The position numbers and the translations under genes were made by a program. A model generated the notes under the pieces. The model saw only the letters and a program-made list of their open reading frames with translations. It was not told where the DNA came from and searched no databases. DNA of 64,000 nt, taken from the NCBI RefSeq assembly GCF_036023875.1, contig NZ_CP107931.1, positions 682,001-746,000 of the forward strand. The letters are read 5' to 3'. The first letter of the stretch is position 1. Every line of letters begins with the position of its first letter. Of this stretch, positions 1 through 9,491 are shown piece after piece. The DNA comes from Mycobacterium sp. NBC_00419 (lineage in GTDB: Bacteria; Actinomycetota; Actinomycetes; Mycobacteriales; Mycobacteriaceae).

Positions 1-657
1 CGGCTCGATGTAGGCGTTGAACTCCATTTTAGTGGCAACCCCGACTAGCTTCTCTTGATACTCTGAAAACTTCGATGCGCGGATTCCGGAAACCACCGTC
101 ATGGTGTAGCGATAAATGAGCGCCGCTCCGAGCAGACACGCGCAGACTATGGATAGCCATTTACTTGAACTGAACAACGCAAGGACACCGGTAATGACTT
201 CCAGCGAGCGGATCAGAAACCTCAGCTGGAACCGGTGAAACCACGATGCCACAAGGGACATAATGGCCAGAATTAGATTCCAGCTCCGAAGTTTCACCAA
301 AGTCCTGGGAATTGTCCAGAACAGGAAAATAAGCGGGAATAGCGCAATGTAGATCAAAAGCGCCCAAGCTTTTCTGAATACCGCAATCAGCAGGGCGACT
401 ACGCCGAGGATTACCAGGAAGCGGAATTGCACGATCAGATCGAACGGCGGGCCGAGCTTTTCTGCGATAAACCGGTCAAAGTCAAAAACGAACAACTTGG
501 TCAGCGCGAGGCCCCAACAGAGCGCGCCGAGAACACCTCCAACGCGGGAAATACGACGCCAATTCCGCTTGCGCGGCTTCGCGCTTACCTCAGGCGAATC
601 CTCTGCCTTGAGTTCCAGCACCGACACATCAACTTTGTCCCAAAGTGGAAGCGTCAA
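1..657 (-). CDS. multi-pass membrane protein, C-terminus off the left edge
   Basis: No family recognised. An open frame of 219 codons runs from a TTG at 657 to the window edge without a stop. I chose the TTG because an AAAGGGGGA ribosome-binding site lies just upstream; no ATG occurs near the N-terminus. A charged cytoplasmic N-terminus (about residues 1-38, with a KPRKR stretch) is followed by about five or six hydrophobic segments, near residues 40-58, 80-94, 99-116, 127-140, 150-160 and 168-182, so it is an integral membrane protein. Base composition is visibly lower in GC than the rest of the window and codon use is mixed. It lies beyond the 3' end of tRNA-Val, which suggests it belongs to an integrated element. 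Function unknown. Confidence 0.65.
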   Translation of the reverse strand, partial: MTLPLWDKVDVSVLELKAEDSPEVSAKPRKRNWRRISRVGGVLGALCWGLALTKLFVFDFDRFIAEKLGPPFDLIVQFRFLVILGVVALLIAVFRKAWALLIYIALFPLIFLFWTIPRTLVKLRSWNLILAIMSLVASWFHRFQLRFLIRSLEVITGVLALFSSSKWLSIVCACLLGAALIYRYTMTVVSGIRASKFSEYQEKLVGVATKMEFNAYIEP

Positions 658-767
658 CGCTCCCCCTTTCCGCCCGGCCTTCACCCCGCTGACCTATTCG
701 TGGCCTAACGGGGGGTCGGCTACCAATGCTGATCTGGACCGAAACTGGCCCCTAACAGGGACTTCAC

Positions 768-842
768 TGGTGGGCGCGGAGGGTTTCGAACCCCCGACCG
801 CTGGTGTGTAAAACCAGAGCTCTACCACTGAGCTACACGCCC
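768..842 (-). tRNA. tRNA-Val (anticodon TAC)
   Basis: Read on the minus strand, the sequence folds as a full cloverleaf. The acceptor stem GGGCGTG pairs with CGCGCCC, the D-arm contains TAGCTCAGTGGTAGAGC, the anticodon stem CTGGT/ACCAG encloses loop TTTACAC with anticodon TAC, and the T-arm carries GGTTCGAAACC. The discriminator A and a genomically encoded CCA (768-770) complete the 3' end. It decodes GUA valine codons. The 3' end faces the AT-richer gene at 1-657, the usual side for tRNA-targeted integration. Confidence 0.96.
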
Positions 843-889
843 GTGCCCGGGCAGGTTACACGGACCGCGCGGGTGCAGGGAAATCCAGG

Positions 890-1354
890 TCAGGCCCTCA
901 GCGCGGCCAGCGCCTCGGCCCACACCGACTGGTCACGGGCCTCGCCGGGCTCTTTGCACTCGGCGAAACCGATCATCCCGGAGCGGTCGACGGCGAAGGT
1001 GCCGCGGTTCGGATAACCGGCCTGCTCGTTGAACACTCCGTAAGCCTGGGCGACGGCGCCGTGCGGCCAGAAGTCGGACAGCACCGGGAACAGGAAGCCG
1101 CTGTGGACGGCCCAGATCTTGTGGGTGGGCGGCGGGCCCACCGAGATCGCCAGCGTGGCGGTGTCGTCGTTCTCGTAGACGGGCAGGTGGTCGCGAATCC
1201 CGTCGAGTTCGCCCTGACAGATTCCGGTGAACGCGAGCGGGAAGAACACCAGCAGGACGTTCTTGCGGCCGCGGAAGTCGCGCAGTGTGACGGGTTGACC
1301 GTTTTGGTCTTTGAGGGTGAAGTCAGGCGCCTCGGTACCGACGGCGGCGGTCAC
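890..1354 (-). CDS. ahpE: alkyl hydroperoxide reductase E, one-cysteine peroxiredoxin
   Basis: This 154-residue thioredoxin-fold peroxidase reduces organic hydroperoxides and peroxynitrite in the cytosol. The peroxidatic cysteine is Cys46 in [13 protein letters not shown]; no resolving cysteine sits at the usual 2-Cys position, and mycothiol/mycoredoxin is the expected reductant in mycobacteria. The stretch [12 protein letters not shown] and the SDFWPHGAV motif match mycobacterial AhpE (Rv2238c) closely. Its ATG overlaps the stop of the upstream DUF3052 gene by four bases (ATGA), so the two are translationally coupled. Confidence 0.95.
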   Translation of the reverse strand: MTAAVGTEAPDFTLKDQNGQPVTLRDFRGRKNVLLVFFPLAFTGICQGELDGIRDHLPVYENDDTATLAISVGPPPTHKIWAVHSGFLFPVLSDFWPHGAVAQAYGVFNEQAGYPNRGTFAVDRSGMIGFAECKEPGEARDQSVWAEALAALRA

Positions 1355-1779
1355 GAATGCCGTCCGGCAGCCTTCGACTTCGGTTGCACCAGTCGGCTGG
1401 CGCTCCAGTCACCCAGGTTGGCCGACGACGTCGGCATCAGGCCGGCGGTCGGGGCCGACTCGGCGATCTCCGCGGGAAGCACATGCCCAGGCTTGCCGGT
1501 CTTGGGCGTCAGGACCCAGATGATCCCGTCGTCGGCCAGCGGCGCGATCGCGTCCATCAGCCGGTCCACCAGGTCCCCGTCGCCGTCTCGCCACCACAGC
1601 AGGACCACGTCGACAACCTCGTCGGCGTCCTCGTCGAGCAGCTCACCACCACTGGCGTCCTCGACGTCGACCCGGATGTCGTCATCGGTGTCTTCGTCCC
1701 AGCCCAACTCCTGAACGACCTGGCCCTTCTGCACACCCAGCCTCTGGGCATAGTTCGGGGGGCCATCCTCCGCGACCAC
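1351..1779 (-). CDS. DUF3052 family protein (Rv2239c-like)
   Basis: A 142-residue cytosolic protein of unknown function, conserved in actinobacteria and always close to ahpE in mycobacteria. The N-terminus [22 protein letters not shown] and the acidic stretch with [21 protein letters not shown] followed by [17 protein letters not shown] are characteristic of the family. The start is GTG at 1779, eight bases after a strong AAAGGAGG site. It is the first gene of a two-gene operon with ahpE. No catalytic motif is evident. Confidence 0.88.
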   Translation of the reverse strand: MVAEDGPPNYAQRLGVQKGQVVQELGWDEDTDDDIRVDVEDASGGELLDEDADEVVDVVLLWWRDGDGDLVDRLMDAIAPLADDGIIWVLTPKTGKPGHVLPAEIAESAPTAGLMPTSSANLGDWSASRLVQPKSKAAGRHS

Positions 1780-1865
1780 CGTCGGGACCTCCTTTAATCG
1801 TCAGGGTCGGCTGTCTAGGGTTTATCGTCGCACGACACGGGCGAATGCATGCCGCGCGGTGGGGA

Positions 1866-2480
1866 CTAGTACGTCGCGTCGCACAGACTCAAGGCGTTAG
1901 ACCTGGTGTCGTTGAGGGCGCCGATCGTTGTGTTGAACTCCCCGGCAGGCGCCCGAGCGGTGATCGCCTTGGCCGTTGCGCGGGCACCGTCGATCCAGTC
2001 GGTGAACGCCTGCTTCAGTTCCTGCGGGATGGCGTCGGTGATGCTGCCCGCCACCGCGTCGGCACTCTGGTTCAGCGCGTCGACCGCGGGTCCCTCGGTG
2101 GCCGTGGTGTTCCCACCACCGTCGTTGAAGGCGCTCACGTAGGCGTTGACCGCATCGATGGCGTCGGCGCTGGTGGTCGAGAGTGTCTCGCAGGTGTCGT
2201 GCATGGCCTGCGTGGTCAGCGACTCCTGACGCTCGGACTCGCGCACCCGCGACGACTCCGCGGATTGCGATGCCGACACCGAGACCGAGGTCCGGTAGGC
2301 CGGAGCGTCGCCCGCGTTGACCCGGGGCGTGCCGTCACTGACCGTGGTGCAGCCCACCACGCCCATGGCGATCACCGCGGCGCCGGCGGCCAGCAGACCG
2401 CCGATCCGCAACCCCCGAGCCTTACTGATCAGCACAGCCCGAGAGGTTACCGGCAAATGGCCCGGTCCGGCGCGGTGCAT
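1866..2480 (-). CDS. putative lipoprotein (Rv2240c-like)
   Basis: An exported protein of about 204 residues. The hydrophobic stretch LRIGGLLAAGAAVIAMGVVGC ends in a lipobox (VVGC), so it is probably a lipoprotein anchored on the outer face of the plasma membrane. The rest is Ala/Ser/Thr-rich with heptad-like helices and one C-terminal cysteine (SLCDATY). I start it at the ATG at 2480; the frame is open further upstream but would overlap aceE. A GTG at 2435, giving a compact signal peptide, is an equally good start. The position beside aceE matches Rv2240c of M. tuberculosis. Role unknown. Confidence 0.72.
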   Translation of the reverse strand: MHRAGPGHLPVTSRAVLISKARGLRIGGLLAAGAAVIAMGVVGCTTVSDGTPRVNAGDAPAYRTSVSVSASQSAESSRVRESERQESLTTQAMHDTCETLSTTSADAIDAVNAYVSAFNDGGGNTTATEGPAVDALNQSADAVAGSITDAIPQELKQAFTDWIDGARATAKAITARAPAGEFNTTIGALNDTRSNALSLCDATY

Positions 2481-2583
2481 TAATTTCACCGGTCGCTGTC
2501 GGCTACTACTCGTCGGTACTGCCCCGAGTGCGGCACGATAGTGGGCAGAGGGTGCAAAACCTGCGCCAGCTACTAAGGAGCTG

Positions 2584-5376
2584 ATGTTGACCACCGAGTT
2601 CGCGCGCCACGATCTGGCTCAAAACTCAAACAGCCCAACCGAATCTGATCGTGTGCGAGTGATCCGCGAGGGAGTCGCGTCCTATCTGCCCGACATCGAC
2701 GCCGAGGAGACCAGCGAGTGGCTCGAGTCATTCGATGACCTGCTGGCGCGCTCCGGCCCGGCCAGGGCCCGATATCTGCTGCTGCGCATGCTCGAACGCG
2801 CCGGCGAGCAGCGGGTGGCCATTCCCGCGCTGACCTCCAGCGACTACGTCAACACCATCCCCACCGAACTGGAGCCCTGGTTCCCCGGCGACGAGGACGT
2901 CGAGCGCCGCTACCGCGCCTGGATCAGGTGGAATGCCGCGATCATGGTGCACCGGGCGCAGCGTCCGGGTGTCGGCGTCGGCGGCCACATCTCCACCTAC
3001 GCGTCGTCGGCGGCGCTCTACGAGGTCGGCTTCAACCACTTCTTCCGCGGCAAGGCCCACCCGGGCGGCGGCGACCACGTGTTCATCCAGGGCCACGCCT
3101 CCCCCGGTATCTACGCGCGCGCGTTCCTCGAAGGCCGCCTCAGCAGCGACCAGCTCGACGGTTTCCGCCAGGAGCACAGCCATGCCGGCGGCGGGCTGCC
3201 GTCCTATCCGCACCCGCGGCTGATGCCGGACTTCTGGGAGTTCCCGACGGTGTCGATGGGCCTGGGTCCGATGAACGCCATCTATCAGGCCCGGTTCAAC
3301 CACTATCTGCATGACCGCGGCATCAAGGACACCGCCGACCAACATGTGTGGGCGTTCCTCGGTGACGGCGAGATGGACGAGCCGGAGAGCCGCGGGCTGA
3401 TCCAGGTGGCCGCCAACGAGGCGCTGGACAACCTGACCTTCGTCATCAACTGCAACCTGCAACGCCTCGATGGCCCGGTGCGCGGCAACGGCAAGATCAT
3501 CCAGGAGCTGGAGTCGTTCTTCCGCGGGGCGGGCTGGAACGTCATCAAGGTGGTGTGGGGCCGCGAGTGGGACGCGCTGCTGCATGCCGACAAGGACGGC
3601 GCCCTGGTCAACCTGATGAACACCACGCCCGACGGTGACTTCCAGACCTACAAGGCCAACGACGGCGCCTACGTCCGCGATCACTTCTTCGGCCGCGATC
3701 CGCGCACCAAGGCGTTGGTGGAACCGATGACCGACGCCGAGATCTGGAACCTCAAGCGTGGTGGGCACGACTACCGCAAGGTCTACGCCGCCTACCGTGC
3801 GGCGATGGAGCACAAGGGCCAGCCGACGGTGATCTTGGCCAAGACCATCAAGGGCTACTCGCTGGGCGCTCACTTCCAGGGTCGCAACGCCACCCATCAG
3901 ATGAAAAAGCTTGCGCTGCAAGATCTCAAGGACTTCCGCGATGCTATCCGCATCCCGATCAGCGACGCCCAGCTCGAGCAGGACCCGTATCTGCCGCCGT
4001 ACTACCACCCCGGCCCCGAGGCACCGGAGATCCGCTACCTGGTGGATCGTCGCCGCGCACTCGGCGGGTTCCTGCCGGAACGCCGCACCAAGGCCAAGGT
4101 GCTCAAGCTGCCGCCGCGCGATGCCTACAAGGCACTCAAGAAGGGGTCCGGCCACCAGCAGGTGGCCACCACGATGGCGATCGTGCGTACCTTCAAGGAA
4201 CTGTTGCGGGACAAGGAGATCGGACATCGCATCGTCCCGATCATCCCCGACGAGGCTCGCACGTTCGGGATGGACTCGTGGTTCCCGAGCCTCAAGATCT
4301 ACAACCGCAACGGCCAGCTGTACACCGCGGTGGACGCCGAGTTGATGTTGGCATACAAGGAATCCGAGATCGGCCAGATCCTGCACGAGGGCATCAACGA
4401 GGCCGGGTCCACGGGGTCGTTCATCGCAGTCGGCACCTCGTACGCTACGCACAACGAGCCGATGATCCCGATCTACATCTTCTATTCGATGTTCGGCTTC
4501 CAGCGCACCGGCGACAGTTTCTGGGCGGCGGCCGATCAGATGGCCCGCGGCTTCGTGCTCGGCGCGACCGCCGGCCGCACCACACTGACCGGCGAAGGCC
4601 TGCAGCACGCCGACGGGCACTCGCTGCTGCTGGCGTCGACCAACCCGGCCGTGGTGGCCTACGACCCGGCGTTCGCCTTCGAGATCGCCTACATCGTCGA
4701 GAGCGGGCTGGCCCGGATGTTCGGGGAGAACCCCGAGAACATCTACTTCTACATCACGATCTACAACGAGCCCTACGCTCAGCCGCCGGAGCCGGAGAAC
4801 TTCGACCCCGAGGGCCTGTTGCGCGGGATTTACCGCTATCGCGCGGCCACCGAGAAGCGTTCCAACGTCGCTCAGATCCTGGCCTCGGGGGTGGCGATGC
4901 CCGAGGCCCTGCGGGCGGCGGACCTGCTGGCCGAACGCTGGGATGTGGCCGCCGACGTGTGGTCGGTCACCAGCTGGGGTGAGCTCAACCGCGACGGAGT
5001 GGCGATCGAGAAGGACCTGCTGCGCCATCCCGACCGGCCGGCGGCGACGCCGTATGTGACCCAGGTACTCGGCGATACCGCCGGGCCTGTGGTCGCGGTC
5101 TCGGACTGGATGCGTGCGGTGCCCGAGCAGATCCGGCCGTGGGTGCCCAACACCTATGTGACGCTGGGGACCGACGGCTTCGGATTCTCCGACACCCGTC
5201 CTGCTGCCCGCCGCTACTTCAACACCGACGCCGAGTCGGTCGTGGTGGCGGTGCTCGCGGCACTGGCCCGGGACGGCGAGATCGACCCGTCGGTGGCGGT
5301 GGCCGCGGCGCGGGAGTACCGGATCGACGACGTGATGGCGGCTCAGGTCTCCTACGTCGATCCCGGGAGTGCGTAG
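2584..5376 (+). CDS. aceE: pyruvate dehydrogenase E1 component, homodimeric type
   Basis: This 930-residue thiamine-diphosphate enzyme decarboxylates pyruvate and acetylates the lipoyl domain of E2 (DlaT in mycobacteria), feeding acetyl-CoA into the TCA cycle and fatty-acid synthesis. The ThDP/Mg motif is clear as [10 protein letters not shown] with a downstream [10 protein letters not shown] segment. The N-terminal E1 signature [19 protein letters not shown] stretch and the [10 protein letters not shown] and [11 protein letters not shown] motifs match the AceE family at full length. AAGGAG lies six bases before the ATG. It stands alone on the plus strand, followed by an inverted repeat and then mabR. 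Confidence 0.97.
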   Translation: MLTTEFARHDLAQNSNSPTESDRVRVIREGVASYLPDIDAEETSEWLESFDDLLARSGPARARYLLLRMLERAGEQRVAIPALTSSDYVNTIPTELEPWFPGDEDVERRYRAWIRWNAAIMVHRAQRPGVGVGGHISTYASSAALYEVGFNHFFRGKAHPGGGDHVFIQGHASPGIYARAFLEGRLSSDQLDGFRQEHSHAGGGLPSYPHPRLMPDFWEFPTVSMGLGPMNAIYQARFNHYLHDRGIKDTADQHVWAFLGDGEMDEPESRGLIQVAANEALDNLTFVINCNLQRLDGPVRGNGKIIQELESFFRGAGWNVIKVVWGREWDALLHADKDGALVNLMNTTPDGDFQTYKANDGAYVRDHFFGRDPRTKALVEPMTDAEIWNLKRGGHDYRKVYAAYRAAMEHKGQPTVILAKTIKGYSLGAHFQGRNATHQMKKLALQDLKDFRDAIRIPISDAQLEQDPYLPPYYHPGPEAPEIRYLVDRRRALGGFLPERRTKAKVLKLPPRDAYKALKKGSGHQQVATTMAIVRTFKELLRDKEIGHRIVPIIPDEARTFGMDSWFPSLKIYNRNGQLYTAVDAELMLAYKESEIGQILHEGINEAGSTGSFIAVGTSYATHNEPMIPIYIFYSMFGFQRTGDSFWAAADQMARGFVLGATAGRTTLTGEGLQHADGHSLLLASTNPAVVAYDPAFAFEIAYIVESGLARMFGENPENIYFYITIYNEPYAQPPEPENFDPEGLLRGIYRYRAATEKRSNVAQILASGVAMPEALRAADLLAERWDVAADVWSVTSWGELNRDGVAIEKDLLRHPDRPAATPYVTQVLGDTAGPVVAVSDWMRAVPEQIRPWVPNTYVTLGTDGFGFSDTRPAARRYFNTDAESVVVAVLAALARDGEIDPSVAVAAAREYRIDDVMAAQVSYVDPGSA

Positions 5377-5392
5377 CCGACGCTTCGATCGC

Positions 5393-5453
5393 CGCGAGTG
5401 TGCATCCTCATACGCCGCAGCCGGCGTGTTGCGGACGGAACCGCACACTCGCG
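5393..5453. repeat. intergenic inverted repeat after aceE
   Basis: Two perfect 11-bp arms, CGCGAGTGTGC (5393-5403) and GCACACTCGCG (5443-5453), enclose a 39-base loop that holds a second hairpin, ACGCCG (5412-5417) with CGGCGT (5422-5427). The element lies 17 bases after the aceE stop. It could act as a transcription-processing or termination structure without a U-tract. Its style resembles the short dispersed palindromes seen between mycobacterial genes; that link is from memory, not from a search. Confidence 0.7.
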
Positions 5454-5512
5454 ACGGGGAGAACCCCGCGTCTTTGGTGGGAACATCCATAAAAGGGGCG
5501 TAGCTTTTAGGG

Positions 5513-6796
5513 ATGCCCGACAATCCTCGTTCGGACGCGCCGCCGCCCTTGCCATTGGCGGTTCTCGCCAACGTGCCCGAGTCCACCCTGCGCCGGCTCA
5601 AGCAGTACTCCGGGCGGTTGGCCACCCAGGCCGTGCATGCCATGGAGGAGCGACTGCCGTTCTTCGGTGAGCTCGAGGCCTCGCAGCGCGCCAGCGTCCA
5701 GTTGGTGGTGCAGGCCGCGGTGGTGAACTTCGTCGAGTGGATGCGCGATCCGGCCAGCCAGGTCGGCTACACCGCGCAGGCCTTCGAGCTGGTGCCGCAG
5801 GACCTCACCCGCCGCATCGCGCTGGCCCAGACCGTCGACATGGTCCGGGTCACCATGGAGTTCTTCGAAGAGGTGGTGCCGCTGTTGGCCCGCTCCGACG
5901 AGCAGCTCACCTCCCTGACCATCGGCATCCTGCGCTACAGCCGGGACCTCGCCTTCGCGGCTGCGGCCTCCTACGCCGACGCCGCAGAGGCCCGCGGTTC
6001 CTGGGACAGCCGGATGGAGGCCAGCGTGGTCGACGCCATCGTGCGCGGGGACGCCGGACCGGAACTGTTGTCCCGGTCGGCGGCGCTGAACTGGGACACC
6101 AACGCGCCCGCGACGGTGGTCGTCGGCACCCCACCGCTTGGGCGGGAGGATCTGGCCAGCGAGGACATCCGCGAGATCGCGGCCCGCTTCGATCGCGGGG
6201 CCCTGGCCGACGTGCACGGCACCTGGCTGATCGCGATCATCTCCGGGCCGCTGTCCCCGACCGACAAGTTCTTCAATCAGCTGCTGACGGCGTTCTCCAG
6301 CGGACCCGTCGTCATCGGCCCGACGGCGGCGATGCTCACCGCCGCCCATTACAGCGCCACCGAGGCGATCTCGGGGATGAACGCCGTCGCCGGTTGGAGC
6401 GGGGCGCCTCGGCCGGTACTGGCCCGCGAACTGCTGCCCGAGCGGGCGCTACTCGGCGACGCCGCGGCGATCGCCGCGCTGCACACCGAGATCATGCGAC
6501 CACTGGCCGATGCCGGCCCGGCGCTCACCGAGACACTCGATGCTTACCTCGACAGTGGTGGCGCGATTGAAGCTTGCGCGCGGAAACTGTTCGTTCATCC
6601 AAATACTGTCCGGTATCGCCTAAAGCGGATAGCCGATTTCACCGGCCGGGATCCCACGCTGCCGCGCGATGCGTATGTGCTACGGGTCGCGACCACGGTC
6701 GCGCGGCTGGGTTACCCACCGTCGCCCCAGACCATGGCAAACAGATCTGTCGCCCAGCTCACACCGGCGCTGGTGGGCATCAACGGCATGAAGTGA
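5513..6796 (+). CDS. mabR: MabR, PucR-type regulator of the FAS-II operon
   Basis: A 427-residue transcription factor orthologous in position and layout to Rv2242 (MabR), the acyl-CoA-responsive regulator of mycolic-acid biosynthesis. The N-terminal two thirds form a sensing region with a GGDEF-related fold typical of the PucR family. The C-terminal helix-turn-helix is clear near residues 345-395 (GAIEACARKLFVHPNTVRYR). It sits directly upstream of fabD. A TAGCTT hexamer (5501-5506) lies six bases before the ATG with no good Shine-Dalgarno, suggesting a leaderless transcript. Confidence 0.9.
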   Translation: MPDNPRSDAPPPLPLAVLANVPESTLRRLKQYSGRLATQAVHAMEERLPFFGELEASQRASVQLVVQAAVVNFVEWMRDPASQVGYTAQAFELVPQDLTRRIALAQTVDMVRVTMEFFEEVVPLLARSDEQLTSLTIGILRYSRDLAFAAAASYADAAEARGSWDSRMEASVVDAIVRGDAGPELLSRSAALNWDTNAPATVVVGTPPLGREDLASEDIREIAARFDRGALADVHGTWLIAIISGPLSPTDKFFNQLLTAFSSGPVVIGPTAAMLTAAHYSATEAISGMNAVAGWSGAPRPVLARELLPERALLGDAAAIAALHTEIMRPLADAGPALTETLDAYLDSGGAIEACARKLFVHPNTVRYRLKRIADFTGRDPTLPRDAYVLRVATTVARLGYPPSPQTMANRSVAQLTPALVGINGMK

Positions 6797-6846
6797 GCCA
6801 GGCCACAGATCGCGGGATGGTCTCATTGGAGTCGCATCACATGCAC

Positions 6847-6867
6847 TTTTGTGGACAACCTACAAAA
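6847..6867. promoter_or_regulatory. candidate MabR operator upstream of fabD
   Basis: The sequence TTTTGT (6847-6852), nine bases, ACAAAA (6862-6867) is a perfect inverted repeat in the mabR-fabD gap, 67 bases before the fabD start. It has exactly the TTTTGT-N9-ACAAAA layout I recall for the mycobacterial MabR site in the FAS-II promoter. MabR is encoded immediately upstream, so local control of fabD-acpM-kasA-kasB-accD6 is expected. Confidence 0.85.
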
Positions 6868-6933
6868 ACCTAAGACAAGGTTCATAATCTCTTACACCGC
6901 GCAAAACCGGTTTCACAGTGTTCCCTTAATAAC

Positions 6934-7842
6934 GTGATTGCTTTGCTCGCCCCCGGACAGGGATCACAGACCCCCGGCATGCTCGCGCCATGGCTCGAGT
7001 TGCCCGGTTCTGCCGATCAGATTGCGACCTGGTCGCAGATCAGTGGTCTGGATCTGGCCCGGCTCGGCACCACGGCGTCGGCTGAGGAGATCACCGACAC
7101 CGCGGTCACCCAGCCGTTGGTCGTGGCGGCAACCCTGCTGGCCAACGCCGAACTGGTGAAGCGCGGGACCCTGGCCCACAAGAAGACCGTCGTGGCCGGG
7201 CACTCGGTCGGTGAGATCGCCGCCTACGCGATCGCCGGCGTCATCTCCCCCGACGATGCGGTCAAGCTGGCCGCTGTCCGCGGCGCCGAGATGGCCAAGG
7301 CCTGTGCGGTGGAGCCCACCGGTATGTCGGCCGTCCTGGGCGGCGATGAGGCCGAGGTGCTGGCCCGTCTCGAGGCACTGGACCTCATCCCGGCCAACCG
7401 CAACGCCGCGGGCCAGATTGTGGCCGCCGGCGCGCTCGCAGCATTGGAGAAGCTGGCCGAGGATCCCCCGGCCAAGGCCCGCGTCCGCCAGCTGGCCACC
7501 GCAGGCGCCTTCCACACCCACTTCATGGCCTCCGCACTGGACGCCTACGCCGCCGCGGCCGCGGATGTGGCCACCGCCGAGCCGACCACCACGCTGCTGT
7601 CCAACGCCGACGGCCAGCCGGTCGCCTCGGCCGCGGACGCCATGGACAAGCTCGTCGCACAGCTGACCCGCCCCGTGCGCTGGGACCTGTGCACCGAAAC
7701 ACTGCGTCAGCTCGCAGTGGAGGCGATCGTCGAGTTCCCGCCCGCGGGCGCCTTGACCGGTATCGCCAAACGAGAACTTCGGGGAGTTGCGACGCGCGCC
7801 GTCAAGACACCCGCAGACCTGGACGAATTGACCGAGCTCTAG
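6934..7842 (+). CDS. fabD: malonyl-CoA:ACP transacylase
   Basis: This 302-residue enzyme moves malonyl groups from CoA to AcpM, supplying extender units for FAS-II elongation of meromycolate chains. The serine nucleophile is in the AGHSVGEIAAYA motif, with the acyl-enzyme GAFHTHFM histidine motif downstream and an N-terminal LLAPGQGSQTPGM-type signature. The start is GTG at 6934; no strong ribosome-binding site precedes it. First gene of the five-gene FAS-II operon. Confidence 0.96.
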   Translation: MIALLAPGQGSQTPGMLAPWLELPGSADQIATWSQISGLDLARLGTTASAEEITDTAVTQPLVVAATLLANAELVKRGTLAHKKTVVAGHSVGEIAAYAIAGVISPDDAVKLAAVRGAEMAKACAVEPTGMSAVLGGDEAEVLARLEALDLIPANRNAAGQIVAAGALAALEKLAEDPPAKARVRQLATAGAFHTHFMASALDAYAAAAADVATAEPTTTLLSNADGQPVASAADAMDKLVAQLTRPVRWDLCTETLRQLAVEAIVEFPPAGALTGIAKRELRGVATRAVKTPADLDELTEL

Positions 7843-7922
7843 ACGCGGGCCGGATCCAGGGCAACCGCATAAGCACCACAGATTTACCAAGAAGAACAAC
7901 CGATTACGAAGGGAGCCACACT

Positions 7923-8216
7923 GTGGCCGCCAGCCAGGAAGAAATCATTGCCGGTCTCGCCGAGATCATCGAAGAGGTCACCGGTATCGAGCCGTCCGAG
8001 GTGACCCCCGAGAAGTCCTTCGTCGACGACCTGGACATCGACTCGCTGTCGATGGTGGAGATCGCGGTTCAGACCGAGGACAAGTACGGCGTGAAGATCC
8101 CCGATGAGGATCTGGCCGGCCTGCGCACCGTCGGTGACGTCGTGAACTACATCCAGAAGCTCGAGGAAGAGAACCCCGAGGCTGCCGCTGCTCTGCGCGA
8201 GAAGTTCGCACAGTGA
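7923..8216 (+). CDS. acpM: meromycolate acyl carrier protein
   Basis: A 97-residue acidic carrier protein that holds the growing meromycolate chain on a 4'-phosphopantetheine arm. The attachment serine is in [12 protein letters not shown]. It has the extra C-terminal tail rich in Glu/Ala ([18 protein letters not shown]) that distinguishes AcpM from ordinary ACPs. I chose GTG at 7923, preceded by GAAGGGAG, over the longer open frame that reaches back into fabD. Its stop overlaps the kasA start. Confidence 0.97.
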   Translation: MAASQEEIIAGLAEIIEEVTGIEPSEVTPEKSFVDDLDIDSLSMVEIAVQTEDKYGVKIPDEDLAGLRTVGDVVNYIQKLEEENPEAAAALREKFAQ

Positions 8217-9463
8217 CCAAGCCTTCCACTGCTAACGGCGGTTTCCCCAATGTTGTGGTGACCGCCGTAACGGCGACAACCTCAGTCGCGGGCGACATTG
8301 AGAGCACGTGGAAGGGTCTGTTGGCCGGCGAGAGCGGCATCCGCGTTCTCGAGGACGACTTCGTCACCAAATGGGATCTGCCGGTCAAGATCGGTGGGCA
8401 CCTCAAGGATCCGGTCGACGACCACATGGGTCGGCTCGACTTCCGCCGGATGTCATACGTCCAGCGGATGTCGAAGTTCCTCAGCGCTCAGCTGTGGGAA
8501 ACCGCCGGCAAGCCGGAGGTCGATCCCGATCGCTTCGCGGTCGTGGTCGGCACGGGCCTGGGTGGTGGCGAGAAGATCGTCGAAACCTACGACGCGATGA
8601 ACGAGGGCGGGCCCCGCAAGGTGTCCCCGCTCGCCGTTCAGATGATCATGCCCAACGGTGCGGCGGCGGTCGTCGGCCTCGAGCTCGGGGCCCGCGCCGG
8701 CGTCATCACGCCGGTGTCGGCCTGCTCGTCGGGGTCGGAGGCCATCGCTCACGCATGGCGTCAAATCGTCATGGGTGACGCCGATTTCGCGGTCTGTGGT
8801 GGCGTCGAAGGCGGCATCGAGGCGTTGCCCATCGCAACGTTCTCGATGATGCGCGCGATGTCGACTCGCAACGACGAGCCCGAGCGGGCATCACGTCCGT
8901 TCGATAAGGATCGCGACGGGTTCGTCTTCGGCGAAGCCGGTGCGCTCATGATCATCGAGACCGAGGAGCATGCCCTGGCCCGCGGCGCCAAGCCGCTGGC
9001 CAGGCTGTTGGGTGCGGGCATCACGTCGGACGCCTACCACATGGTGGCGCCGGCTCCGGACGGCCTGCGGGCCGGCCGGGCGATGACGCGGGCGATGGAG
9101 CTGGCGGGCTTGTCCCCCAAGGACATCGACCACGTCAACGCGCACGCCACCTCAACGTCGATCGGTGACATCGCCGAGGCCAATGCCATCCGGGTCGCCG
9201 GTGTGGACCATGCCGCGGTGTACGCACCGAAGTCGGCGCTGGGCCACTCGATCGGTGCGGTTGGCGCCCTGGAGTCGATCCTCACGGTGCTGGCTCTGCG
9301 CGACGGTGTCATCCCGCCGACGCTGAACTACGAGACACCGGATCCGGAGATCAATCTGGACGTGGTCGCGGGTGAACCCCGTTACGGCGATTACCAGTAC
9401 GCGATCAACAACTCGTTCGGATTCGGAGGACACAACGTGGCGCTCGCCTTCGGGCGCTACTGA
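8213..9463 (+). CDS. kasA: beta-ketoacyl-ACP synthase KasA
   Basis: A 416-residue condensing enzyme that starts elongation of the meromycolate chain. The Cys-His-His catalytic set is visible: cysteine in [12 protein letters not shown], histidine in [11 protein letters not shown] and histidine in GHSIGAVG. The start GTG at 8213 overlaps the acpM stop (GTGA), so translation is coupled. It is a paralogue of the next gene, with near-identical motifs. KasA is the target of thiolactomycin and is essential in M. tuberculosis. Confidence 0.97.
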   Translation: MTKPSTANGGFPNVVVTAVTATTSVAGDIESTWKGLLAGESGIRVLEDDFVTKWDLPVKIGGHLKDPVDDHMGRLDFRRMSYVQRMSKFLSAQLWETAGKPEVDPDRFAVVVGTGLGGGEKIVETYDAMNEGGPRKVSPLAVQMIMPNGAAAVVGLELGARAGVITPVSACSSGSEAIAHAWRQIVMGDADFAVCGGVEGGIEALPIATFSMMRAMSTRNDEPERASRPFDKDRDGFVFGEAGALMIIETEEHALARGAKPLARLLGAGITSDAYHMVAPAPDGLRAGRAMTRAMELAGLSPKDIDHVNAHATSTSIGDIAEANAIRVAGVDHAAVYAPKSALGHSIGAVGALESILTVLALRDGVIPPTLNYETPDPEINLDVVAGEPRYGDYQYAINNSFGFGGHNVALAFGRY

Positions 9464-9491
9464 TCCTGGGGGAAAGGACGAGCGACAGAGA

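Noticed and set aside
2728..5643. A 971-codon open frame antisense to aceE
   Set aside because: Rich in Arg, His and Gly with no domain, and it lies exactly opposite a certain gene; high GC leaves long antisense frames open.
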